A stretch of DNA of 8,345 bases from Sulfurovum sp. (GCA_026984165.1 JALSSQ010000272.1:1-8345), one strand, 5' to 3'; positions 1 to 5,872 are shown, numbered from the stretch's first letter. The notes: generated by a model from the sequence alone, not told the origin. Numbers and translations: made by a program.

Positions 1-1
1 A

Positions 2-175
2 TCAAGTAAGCAATGGCGACTAGGTGGAAAATACCATCAAGATTGTTGGAGTGTAGCAGGGGCTATTCGGCAAGATATTACACCCCGACCTGTGGGCTTT
101 ACAAAAGAAAATAGTTTTTATTTACAGTTTAATTTTATTCCCTTTGGAGGGGTAGGAACAGGAGATAATAAGTAA
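2..175 (+). CDS. lptD: LPS-assembly protein LptD, C-terminal fragment (5' end outside window)
   Basis: This is the last 57 codons of a gene that begins before the window. LptD is the outer-membrane beta-barrel that, with the lipoprotein LptE, inserts lipopolysaccharide into the outer leaflet. What is seen: a Gly-Lys-Tyr then Asp-Cys-Trp step, a segment reading GAIRQDITPRPVGFT, then an amphipathic strand FYLQFNF followed by a glycine-rich tail (PFGGVGTGDNK). The Cys-Trp segment, the positively charged strand and the final aromatic strand ending in Gly-rich residues match the C-terminal barrel strands of LptD/OstA proteins. Only one cysteine is visible here; E. coli LptD has two adjacent cysteines in the matching strand. 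The stop codon TAA shares its last A with the ATG of the next gene, so the two are probably translated in a coupled way. The family assignment is good but rests on a short fragment. Confidence 0.75.
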   Translation, partial: SSKQWRLGGKYHQDCWSVAGAIRQDITPRPVGFTKENSFYLQFNFIPFGGVGTGDNK

Positions 176-444
176 TGCAAAGTCCAATTAAAGAGATAGA
201 AAAGTCTTTAAATATACTAGGACTTCCTAAGATGATTACAAAAGAAGATATTCGTATGCAGTATCATTTTCTTGCAAAAAAAAATCATCCTGATATAGGT
301 GGGGACATACAAAAGATGGAACAGATCAATTATGCATATAGGTTTTTGATGAAGTATATAGAAGAGTTTCGATATACTTTTGACGAAGAAGAAATCACAA
401 AACAATTCCCAGGAGCAGAACATGCCCAAAGATTTAAACCATAA
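175..444 (+). CDS. Small free-standing J-domain protein (DnaJ-like, type III)
   Basis: An 89-residue protein consisting of almost nothing but a J domain. J domains stimulate the ATPase of Hsp70 (DnaK) and recruit it to a target. Helix I is about residues 6-16 (ending Leu-Gly-Leu), helix II about 23-36 (IRMQYHFLAKK), the invariant His-Pro-Asp is at 38-40 followed by Ile-Gly-Gly-Asp, and helix III is about 44-60 (INYAYRFLMKYI). There is no Gly/Phe region and no zinc finger, so it is not a DnaJ co-chaperone of the full type. The C-terminal tail of about 25 residues (DEEEITKQFPGAEHAQRF) may be a targeting segment; its role is unknown. The start ATG overlaps the lptD stop (TAATG), and the 3' end overlaps the next gene by 23 nt. 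The real target is not known; location beside lptD suggests, but does not prove, a role linked to envelope biogenesis. An upstream GGAG at 161-164 could serve as ribosome binding site. Confidence 0.85.
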   Translation: MQSPIKEIEKSLNILGLPKMITKEDIRMQYHFLAKKNHPDIGGDIQKMEQINYAYRFLMKYIEEFRYTFDEEEITKQFPGAEHAQRFKP

Positions 445-1126
445 TCACTATTTTAAAAATCGTGAAGATGCATCAGCTCAGTTGATTGATACTTTGCCTA
501 TTGAACTTCTTTCCGAAAATGAAACAGTGATTATAGGTGTGAGTGAGGGAGGTGTTTTCTTTGCAGATAAGATAGCTAAAAAAGTGGATGCTCAAATGGA
601 TATACTTTTAACAGAAGCTATTGTAGCACCCAATAATCATGAGTTGGCGATTGCAATGATCTCTGAAACAGAAGAAGTAGTGATGCATAAAGCACTTATT
701 GATGCTTTTGATATTAATGAAGATTTTGTTTACAGTGAGGCACAGAGAAAATATGATGAAGAGGTTCTCTCTTATGTCTATAAATATCGAAAAGGTAAAG
801 ATCTTATCTCTTTGGATGGCAAGTATGTTGTGCTTGCAGATGAATGTATAGAAACGGGACTAACTATGATGGTAGCCTTAAAATCAGTCATAGCACGGGG
901 GGCTAAAAATATTTATATCGCAACACCTATTTTAGACAAATCTGTATATCAAAATTTACTTACTGTCTGTGATGGCGTATTTTGTCCTCATAAGATACAG
1001 GATTATATTTCGATAGAATATTATTATAAAAACTTTGAAGCACTTCCTTTTGAAGAGATTGAAGAGATTATTGAAGCACAAATGCAAAAAATAAAAACCC
1101 ATAAGGATAATACAATAGATGAATGA
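422..1126 (+). CDS. Phosphoribosyltransferase-fold protein
   Basis: A 234-residue protein of the type I phosphoribosyltransferase fold. The start chosen is ATG 422, because an AGGAG at 411-415 lies 6 nt before it; an upstream in-frame TTG at 380 has no such support. Fold signs: strand plus glycine turn VIIGVSEGGVFFADKIA at residues 36-52, a segment PNNHELAIAMISE at 70-82 that matches the P-x-N-x-E-x-A-I-G part of this family, and the PRPP-binding strand VVLADECIETGLT at 136-148, with acidic pair D140-E141 and T145-G146 in the expected places, followed by an Arg-Gly-Ala helix turn. Members of this family are usually annotated only as putative phosphoribosyltransferases; the substrate cannot be deduced. 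One deviation: the family's usual Arg-Lys before the Pro-Asn loop reads Thr-Glu-Ala here. It overlaps the J-domain gene by 23 nt and pnp by 8 nt, suggesting coupled translation. Confidence 0.8.
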   Translation: MPKDLNHNHYFKNREDASAQLIDTLPIELLSENETVIIGVSEGGVFFADKIAKKVDAQMDILLTEAIVAPNNHELAIAMISETEEVVMHKALIDAFDINEDFVYSEAQRKYDEEVLSYVYKYRKGKDLISLDGKYVVLADECIETGLTMMVALKSVIARGAKNIYIATPILDKSVYQNLLTVCDGVFCPHKIQDYISIEYYYKNFEALPFEEIEEIIEAQMQKIKTHKDNTIDE

Positions 1127-3251
1127 ACACATTGTAGAGATAAATCAAAATAATCTTGATGAGACATATGAATTTAACAAGATAGCCAAGCAAGCCTCTG
1201 GTGCGGTGATGTATAGACAAGGTAAAGCAGTGCTTATCGCAGCTGTTGCTATTGATGAAAAGGCGGTCGATGAGGATTTCTTGCCTCTGACTGTACAGTA
1301 TATGGAAAAATCCTATGCCGCAGCCAAAATCCCTGGAGGGTTTATCAAAAGAGAGACCAAACCAGGTGATTTTGAAACCCTTACTTCACGCATTGTTGAT
1401 CGTTCTTTGCGTCCACTTTTTCCTAAAGGATTTCACTATCCTGTGACCATTACCGTAATGGTTGTCAGTGCTGATTCTGAAGTCGATATGCAGGTAGCTG
1501 CGCTACATGCAGCCAATGCCGCGCTGTTTGTCTCTGACATTCCTGTATCTACTTCTATTGCGGCAGTACGTATGGGAACTGTGGGTGATGATATTGTGGT
1601 GAACCCAACACTTTCTCAGCAGGCTGAGTCTGAACTTGATCTATTCGTCGTAGGTTCGGGTCAAGATATTGTGATGATAGAGATGCGTACCCTTGCTACA
1701 GAAGATGAAGTGGGGCAACATGCCAATGAGTTTTCCGAAGATGCTTTAGTCGATGTGATTGCGATGGCAGCAGATGCCATCGAAAAATCAACCACAGCGT
1801 ATGTGGATGCATTTACTGCAGTAGCACGTGAACCACTCGCACTTACCCTTGCAGAAGATAAGGTGGATGAAACACTGTATGCAATGATAGAAAATAAATA
1901 TGCTGCTGATGTTGAAAAGGCCATTGCACATATGGCAAAGTCTGAACGATCTTCTGAACTGAAAAAAGTGCGTACACGTATTTTGGAAGCTTTGGAACAT
2001 GAAGGTAAAGAAGCCGATAAAGAGTTGGTCTCAAAAGTACTAGAGCGTTACAAAAAAACAGTGGTACGTGCTATGATATTAGCAAATAATATACGTGCCG
2101 ATGGCAGGGCATTGGATGAGGTACGTCCTATTAGTATCGAGACCAATATTTTACCTTCAGTGCATGGCTCATGTCTTTTTACCAGAGGTCAAACGCAAGC
2201 ATTGGTAACAGTAACACTGGGGGATAAAAAAGATGCACAAATGTATGAACTCATTACTGAGAAAAATGCACAGACTGAGAAGTTTATGGTACATTATAAT
2301 TTTCCAGGATATTCTGTAGGGGAGGCCAGTTTTATTGGTGCACCAGGGCGTCGTGAATTGGGTCATGGAAACCTTGCTAAAAGAGCATTGGAATCTACTG
2401 TACCTTTAGGGTATGATGGCAGTATTCGTTTGGTGTCTGAAATTTTAGAATCAAATGGTTCTTCTTCCATGGCAACCATTTGTGGTGGCGCGTTGGCACT
2501 GCGTGCTGCTGAAGTTGCTACAAGCAAACTTGTCGCAGGTATCGCTATGGGGCTTGTGAGTGAGGGTGATAAATATGCTGTACTTACAGACATCATGGGA
2601 CTTGAAGACCATGACGGTGATATGGATTTTAAAGTTGCGGGCACAAAAGATGGTATTACTGCACTTCAAATGGATATCAAACTAGGTGGTATTGATTTAG
2701 ACATACTCAAAGCAGCACTGGTAAAAGCAAGCCAAGGCAAAAACCATATTTTGGAACTTATGGAGGATGCGCTTGAAAATATTGAATCGAGTGCTGCACT
2801 GCCTAGTACAGAACACTTTTCTGTGCACCCTTCTAAGATTGTAGATATCATCGGTAAAGCAGGGGCTACGATACGAGAGATTATTGAAAAATTTGAAGTG
2901 AGTATAGATATTGATCGTGATGCAGGTGGAGTAAAACTTTCTGGTAGCGACAAAAAGAAAGTAGCCCAAGCAAAAGCACACATAGAGAGTATTGCTTCAG
3001 CACCTGTAAAGAAGCAGATGGCATATAATATTGGGGAATCTTATGAAGGTACAGTGAAACGTATCGTTGATTTTGGTATTTTTGTAGAAATGCCAGATGG
3101 TTTTGATGCTTTACTGCACATTTCAAAAGTGGCAAAGGAACGTGTAAACAACCTTTCTGAACGCTACAAAGAAGGCGATAACATCACCGTTGTTGTGATG
3201 GAACAAAAAGGAAAAAAAGTAGAACTTGCTACACCTGAATTTTTAGCATAG
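1119..3251 (+). CDS. pnp: Polyribonucleotide nucleotidyltransferase (PNPase)
   Basis: A 710-residue, full-length PNPase, the phosphate-dependent 3'-5' exoribonuclease of mRNA decay, acting as a cytoplasmic trimer. Domain order: first RNase PH domain about residues 8-145, helical linker to about 320, second RNase PH domain about 323-545, KH domain about 566-625 with GKAG at 579-582, and S1 domain about 639-705 (EGTVKRIVDFGIFVEM, then LLHIS). Active-site parts are intact: FPGYSVGE from 395, the Arg-Arg-Glu-Leu-Gly-His motif at 411-416, Ser-Ser-Ser at 448-450 after ESNG, and metal ligands D497, D503 and K505 in EDHDGDMDFK, which correspond to E. coli D486, D492 and K494. Start ATG 1119 follows an AAGGA at 1103-1107, 11 nt upstream, and lies inside the end of the phosphoribosyltransferase gene. 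No terminator is evident after the stop, so some transcripts may read on towards atpE. Confidence 0.98.
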   Translation: MNEHIVEINQNNLDETYEFNKIAKQASGAVMYRQGKAVLIAAVAIDEKAVDEDFLPLTVQYMEKSYAAAKIPGGFIKRETKPGDFETLTSRIVDRSLRPLFPKGFHYPVTITVMVVSADSEVDMQVAALHAANAALFVSDIPVSTSIAAVRMGTVGDDIVVNPTLSQQAESELDLFVVGSGQDIVMIEMRTLATEDEVGQHANEFSEDALVDVIAMAADAIEKSTTAYVDAFTAVAREPLALTLAEDKVDETLYAMIENKYAADVEKAIAHMAKSERSSELKKVRTRILEALEHEGKEADKELVSKVLERYKKTVVRAMILANNIRADGRALDEVRPISIETNILPSVHGSCLFTRGQTQALVTVTLGDKKDAQMYELITEKNAQTEKFMVHYNFPGYSVGEASFIGAPGRRELGHGNLAKRALESTVPLGYDGSIRLVSEILESNGSSSMATICGGALALRAAEVATSKLVAGIAMGLVSEGDKYAVLTDIMGLEDHDGDMDFKVAGTKDGITALQMDIKLGGIDLDILKAALVKASQGKNHILELMEDALENIESSAALPSTEHFSVHPSKIVDIIGKAGATIREIIEKFEVSIDIDRDAGGVKLSGSDKKKVAQAKAHIESIASAPVKKQMAYNIGESYEGTVKRIVDFGIFVEMPDGFDALLHISKVAKERVNNLSERYKEGDNITVVVMEQKGKKVELATPEFLA

Positions 3252-3268
3252 ATTAAATCAACTTTGGA

Positions 3269-3274
3269 TATAAT
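3269..3274 (+). promoter_or_regulatory. Probable -10 element of the atpE promoter
   Basis: A perfect TATAAT lies 17 bases after the pnp stop codon, preceded by TTTGGA. A T-rich stretch with a TG-like extension and no clear -35 is the normal form of the vegetative promoter in Campylobacterota. Transcription would start near 3281, leaving a leader of about 130 nt before the atpE start codon. This makes atpE an independent unit. Confidence 0.7.
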
Positions 3275-3413
3275 CTCGCCGTTTCATGAAGTGATAAGTA
3301 GGGAAATCGGTCGCATTTATGTGTCGGTTGGCAGTTTATACTGTTTACGCTATCCGAACAGACTTCAAAACAGTCGAAGAGACTTAAACTCTATGAATTT
3401 AAAGGATATTAAA

Positions 3414-3722
3414 ATGAAAAAGTTTTTCTTACTTTTCTTGGCACTTGGTGCTGTTGCAATGGCCGGTGAAAACGGTGAATCTATGATTAAAGCTTACTCA
3501 GTAGTTGCTGCTGGTGTTGGTCTTGGTCTTGCTGCTCTTGGTGGAGCTATCGGTATGGGGCACACTGCTGCTGCAACAATCGCTGGAACAGCAAGAAACC
3601 CAGGTCTTGGTGGTAAACTCATGACTACGATGTTTATTGCACTTGCAATGATTGAAGCACAAGTTATCTATACACTGGTAATTGCGCTTATCGCTCTTTA
3701 TGCTAACCCTTTTATTGGATAA
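3414..3722 (+). CDS. atpE: ATP synthase F0 subunit c
   Basis: A 102-residue subunit c, the protein that forms the rotating membrane ring of F-type ATP synthase. The chosen ATG 3414 has AAGGA at 3402-3406, 7 nt upstream; an in-frame ATG at 3393 would place that site inside the gene. Residues 1-17 (MKKFFLLFLALGAVAMA, ending Ala-x-Ala then Gly-Glu) look like a signal peptide or extra N-terminal membrane segment, as I recall for this phylum. Mature part: first transmembrane helix about 27-58, rich in Gly/Ala; polar loop R61-N62-P63; second helix about 68-96 with the ion-carrying glutamate E81 in MIEAQVIY. Where sodium-type rings have a Gln in helix 1 and Ser/Thr after the Glu, this protein has M48 and A82, so a proton ring is inferred. 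It stands alone, with its own promoter and a terminator; no other atp gene is near. Confidence 0.96.
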   Translation: MKKFFLLFLALGAVAMAGENGESMIKAYSVVAAGVGLGLAALGGAIGMGHTAAATIAGTARNPGLGGKLMTTMFIALAMIEAQVIYTLVIALIALYANPFIG

Positions 3723-3736
3723 GTTTTAAAGCGTCT

Positions 3737-3773
3737 AAAAGGTTGTGAGGGATATAATCCCATCACAACTTTT
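3737..3773 (+). terminator. Rho-independent terminator of atpE
   Basis: A long hairpin: AAAAGGTTGTGA pairs with TCACAACTTTT with one bulged G, and the top is closed by GGGAT-ATA-ATCCC. The stem ends in TTTT and lies 15 nt after the atpE stop. The A-rich start and T-rich end could let it work from both sides, but no minus-strand gene ends here. Confidence 0.85.
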
Positions 3774-3798
3774 AACCCTCAACATTATAGTGCTTAAC

Positions 3799-3804
3799 TA
3801 TAAC
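3799..3804 (+). promoter_or_regulatory. Possible -10 element for tRNA-Leu
   Basis: TATAAC lies 11 nt before the first base of the tRNA, a distance that would give a transcript beginning almost at the mature 5' end. Other candidates are TATAGT at 3786-3791 and the perfect TATAAT at 3753-3758 inside the terminator hairpin. None has a convincing -35, so which one is used cannot be decided from sequence. Confidence 0.35.
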
Positions 3805-3815
3805 TCTAATATTAT

Positions 3816-3899
3816 GCGCACGTGGTGGAACGGTAGACACGCGGGCTTGAGGGGCTCGTGCTTCGCGGCGTGGAGGTTCAAATCCTCTCGTGCGCACCA
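3816..3899 (+). tRNA. tRNA-Leu, anticodon GAG
   Basis: An 84-base class II tRNA. The acceptor stem GCGCACG pairs with CGTGCGC (3889-3895), followed by discriminator A and an encoded CCA. The D arm is GTG...CAC with the GG of the loop; the anticodon stem CGGGC/GCTCG (one G-U pair) closes the loop TTGAGGG, giving anticodon GAG at 3849-3851, which reads CUC and CUU leucine codons. The long variable arm (about 3859-3871, around TTCG) is the class II hallmark of Leu. The T arm is GGAGG-TTCAAAT-CCTCT. All stems pair, so it should be functional. Confidence 0.96.
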
Positions 3900-4025
3900 T
3901 CTTTTGAATATCATCAAAATTTAATTACTCCTTATAAAAATTTAAATCCTATTTATATACAGATAGAAAAAAAATAAAAAGCATCCTAAAAATGAAAAAA
4001 TAACGCTAAAATTAACCTATTTAGC
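3900..4025. other. AT-rich spacer before the HU promoter
   Basis: No gene is visible. The stretch is very AT-rich with several A tracts (for example 3966-3980 and 4000-4007). A tracts just upstream of a strong -35 can act as an UP element for RNA polymerase alpha, which would fit the high expression expected for HU. No repeat of the tRNA 3' end was found that would suggest an integration site. Confidence 0.4.
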
Positions 4026-4053
4026 TTGACTTAAGTATATCTTGTGCTATAAT
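4026..4053 (+). promoter_or_regulatory. Sigma-70 promoter of the HU gene
   Basis: The -35 element TTGACT (4026-4031) and a perfect -10 TATAAT (4048-4053) are separated by 16 nt, and the -10 is extended by TGC (4045-4047). This is the best promoter in the window. Transcription would start near 4060, leaving a leader of about 23 nt. Confidence 0.85.
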
Positions 4054-4082
4054 AACCGCATCTTAAATAAAAAGGAAGAAGA

Positions 4083-4364
4083 ATGACAAAAGCAGATTTC
4101 GTAGAACTCGTACAAAAAAATGGTGAGTTCGAAAGTAAGGCAGCAGCTGAAAGAGCAGTAAAAGCATTTATTACATCAGTGACAGAAGCACTTGTAAAAA
4201 AAGAATCAGTATCATTAGTAGGATTTGGTACATTTTCAACTGTAGAAGTAGCAGAAAAATCTGGTAAGGTTCCAGGAACTGACAAAACATATACAAAGCC
4301 AGCACATACTGCACCTAAATTCAAAATCGGTAAAACACTTAAAGACGCTGTTGCGAACGCTTAA
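4083..4364 (+). CDS. hup: DNA-binding protein HU
   Basis: A 93-residue histone-like protein of the HU/IHF family that binds and bends DNA as a dimer and shapes the nucleoid. Visible parts: N-terminal helices (about residues 3-13 and 18-38), the family signature VGFGTF at 46-51, then the beta arm about 52-75 with proline P64 at the place where HU/IHF insert a proline between base pairs, and the closing strand and helix FKIGKTLKDAV at 80-90. The arm sequence KSGKVPGTDKTYTKP differs from the usual ARTGRNPQTG form but keeps the pattern. AAGGAAG at 4072-4078 is a strong ribosome binding site. HU is favoured over an IHF subunit by the general form, but the two are hard to tell apart from sequence alone. 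It is a single-gene unit between its own promoter and a hairpin. Confidence 0.93.
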   Translation: MTKADFVELVQKNGEFESKAAAERAVKAFITSVTEALVKKESVSLVGFGTFSTVEVAEKSGKVPGTDKTYTKPAHTAPKFKIGKTLKDAVANA

Positions 4365-4377
4365 GTTGTACCTTTGA

Positions 4378-4411
4378 AACATTTGCACTCTCACTAAGGG
4401 TTGCAAATGTT
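4378..4411 (+). terminator. Probable terminator hairpin after the HU gene
   Basis: A perfect 10-bp stem AACATTTGCA/TGCAAATGTT with a 14-nt loop begins 13 nt after the HU stop. It is followed by a pyrimidine-rich GCTCTCTTTATCTTC run and not a clean T tract, so termination may be partial. Confidence 0.6.
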
Positions 4412-4448
4412 GCTCTCTTTATCTTCATTCATCATCTTCAAATCACAC

Positions 4449-4454
4449 TATAAT
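4449..4454 (+). promoter_or_regulatory. Probable -10 element for the DUF5718-type gene
   Basis: TATAAT, 43 nt before the start codon, without a clear -35. A second candidate, TATACT at 4466-4471, is closer to the gene but a poorer match. Confidence 0.5.
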
Positions 4455-4497
4455 CATCGTTAAGCTATACTACGGTACTTTTTTCTAAGGATTTTTT

Positions 4498-5295
4498 ATG
4501 CACTTACAAGAGACTATCTGTTTAGGGGTTGCTGGTAATTTTGCACATCATCTGGAGCAAGCGGGTGAATTAGAAGACTTTAAAGATGTAGTGACTCAAA
4601 CAGCAGATGCACCTAAAGGGATATTTCCTTTCTATCTGCCACATTCAGATAGCTTTTTAGGACTCTATCCTATAGGAACAGATATATTAAAATTACCTGA
4701 CTATGAAGCCAATGCTCAAGTTGAACCAGAGATAGCTGTGCTTTTTGATATTGTCTATGGCGACAATCATCAGGTAGTTGATTTGGTCGCACAAAAATTT
4801 ACTACTTTTAATGACTGTACCATCCGTAAAGAGGGTGCTAAAAAGATTTCTGAAAAGAAGTCATGGGGAGCTAACTCCAAAGGGATAGGTGACAAGTGGA
4901 TAGTCATAGACAAATTTGAAGAGGGTGGGGTGATGGATAACTATCATCTCTGCTCTTTTGTGAAGCGTGATGGTGTACTGCATCCCTATGGCGTAGATGC
5001 CCCTTTACTGGGCTACTCATATTTTTATACTACGCTCAAAGAGTGGCTTATTGAGAAGATAAATATGCAAGAAGATTTTGGACCCCTTGAAAATATTGCA
5101 GCACATCTTAGAAGATCTAACTATCCTAAACAAGCATTCGTTTCTATAGGTGCGACAGCCTATGCAGAATTTGGTGAACATAACTATGTGCAAAGTGGTG
5201 ATGAAGTGTATGTTATAGCTTATGACATACGAAGCGATGATGCAAGTTTGACACCATCACCTACAAAAGCGATAGTGCAGCAAAAAGTTAGTTAA
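4498..5295 (+). CDS. DUF5718-type protein, probably FAH (fumarylacetoacetate hydrolase) fold
   Basis: A 265-residue cytoplasmic protein; AAGGA at 4487-4491 lies 6 nt before the ATG. I recognise it as the family annotated DUF5718, with no assigned function. The order of motifs can be matched to FAH-family enzymes (C-C bond hydrolases, decarboxylases and isomerases of diketo acids): LGVAGNFAHHLEQAG at residues 9-23 matches the G-x-N-Y-x-x-H-x-x-E motif; PFYLPHSDSF at 44-53 matches the F-x-K-P strand; EPEIAV at 76-81 supplies the metal-binding Glu-x-Glu (E76, E78); NDCTIR at 105-110 supplies the third ligand D106, 28 residues further; KKSWGANSKGIGDKWIV at 120-136 matches the K-S-F-D-x-x-x-P-x-G-P-W region; and the C-terminal SIGATAY plus SGDEVYV segments match the usual Thr-Gly-Thr-Pro and Pro-Gly-Asp-Val. 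This is a motif comparison by eye. Substrate is unknown. Its 3' end overlaps the convergent ferritin gene by 8 nt. Confidence 0.8.
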   Translation: MHLQETICLGVAGNFAHHLEQAGELEDFKDVVTQTADAPKGIFPFYLPHSDSFLGLYPIGTDILKLPDYEANAQVEPEIAVLFDIVYGDNHQVVDLVAQKFTTFNDCTIRKEGAKKISEKKSWGANSKGIGDKWIVIDKFEEGGVMDNYHLCSFVKRDGVLHPYGVDAPLLGYSYFYTTLKEWLIEKINMQEDFGPLENIAAHLRRSNYPKQAFVSIGATAYAEFGEHNYVQSGDEVYVIAYDIRSDDASLTPSPTKAIVQQKVS

Positions 5296-5803
5296 TATTT
5301 TTTTTGAGATCAGTAATAAATTCTGTGATATCATCATGGAGCGCTTGTAAATCTTCTTCATGTTCTACTTCATCTGCTAAAATTTCGGAGACTATATCAT
5401 AGGTAACAATATCTTTCTCTCTAGTCATATCAGCCAATTTTGAATAAATTGAGATGGCGCACTGCTCACCTTTAATAGAATCTTCCAATATATTTACCAC
5501 ATCAAAATGATGGGGCTCTTCATAGCCACAATTTGTATGGGTAAACCATTCGTTGGGGTGAAGTAATGGGGTACCACCCAATTGTAAAATACGATCTGCT
5601 ACCATATTTGCGTGTCTTAGTTCATCTGTAGCATGTTGTTGCAGTTCTGCAATAGCAGCATCTTTCATAATGCCTTTAATGACTTTTGCTTCTATAAAGT
5701 ACTGGTAATAGGCAAGCCATTCATCTGCATATGCTTTGTTAAGTTCAGTAATAATATCATCTATATCAAGTCCTCTAATAATAGAATTTCCTCTTTTTGC
5801 CAT
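5288..5803 (-). CDS. Dps-like/bacterioferritin-like diiron protein (ferritin-like)
   Basis: A 171-residue four-helix ferritin-like protein; such proteins oxidise ferrous iron, store it and remove peroxide. The start ATG at 5803 is chosen because an AAAGGA sits 6 nt before it; an in-frame ATG at 5818 would put that site inside the gene. Diiron ligands are complete: E28 in helix 1 (DEWLAYYQY), E61 and H64 in helix 2 (DELRH), E113 in helix 3 (KGEQC), E145 and H148 in helix 4 (DEVEHEED). That is the bacterioferritin-type pattern inside the helix, unlike the inter-subunit site of true Dps. Two cysteines, C92 (HTNCGY) and C115, recall the cysteine pair of archaeal/bacterial Dps-like (DPSL, 'thioferritin') proteins. 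No haem-ligand methionine was identified. A Fur-like box lies over the promoter. No terminator separates it from the convergent gene. Confidence 0.88.
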   Translation of the reverse strand: MAKRGNSIIRGLDIDDIITELNKAYADEWLAYYQYFIEAKVIKGIMKDAAIAELQQHATDELRHANMVADRILQLGGTPLLHPNEWFTHTNCGYEEPHHFDVVNILEDSIKGEQCAISIYSKLADMTREKDIVTYDIVSEILADEVEHEEDLQALHDDITEFITDLKKNIN

Positions 5804-5826
5804 TTTATATCCTTTCATATAAAATT

Positions 5827-5845
5827 AAGGAAAATTTTTTTCCTT
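5827..5845 (-). promoter_or_regulatory. Hairpin at the 5' end of the ferritin-like mRNA
   Basis: The inverted repeat AAGGAAAA/TTTTCCTT with a 3-nt loop would form an 8-bp stem beginning at or within a base or two of the predicted transcript 5' end, about 24 nt before the start codon. It may protect the mRNA from decay or bind a factor; no function is shown. Confidence 0.45.
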
Positions 5846-5850
5846 TACAA

Positions 5851-5856
5851 AGTATA
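5851..5856 (-). promoter_or_regulatory. Probable -10 element of the ferritin-like gene
   Basis: Read on the minus strand, TATACT is preceded by AAGT and A/T-rich sequence; the place of a -35 (ATTTTC) falls in the Fur-like box. Transcription would begin near 5844, about 41 nt before the start codon. Confidence 0.5.
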
Positions 5857-5872
5857 ACTTTTTAGACTTAAA

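Noticed and set aside
380..421. Upstream TTG start for the phosphoribosyltransferase
   Set aside because: No ribosome binding site and low-complexity Lys/Gln/Asn residues; ATG 422 has AGGAG at the right distance.
2363..2983. Long minus-strand open frames opposite pnp
   Set aside because: They are antisense shadows of a well-conserved gene, with Ser/low-complexity translations and no initiation signals.
3264..3413. In-frame upstream extension of atpE (start TTG 3264 or ATG 3393)
   Set aside because: It would cover the -10 element and the ribosome binding site, and the encoded residues do not resemble any subunit c; the signal-peptide-like start at 3414 is coherent.
3816..4082. tRNA-Leu as an integration site for a mobile element
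   Set aside because: No direct repeat of the tRNA 3' end, no integrase and only housekeeping genes follow.
5804..5818. Upstream ATG for the ferritin-like protein
   Set aside because: The five extra codons contain the AAAGGA that serves as ribosome binding site for ATG 5803.
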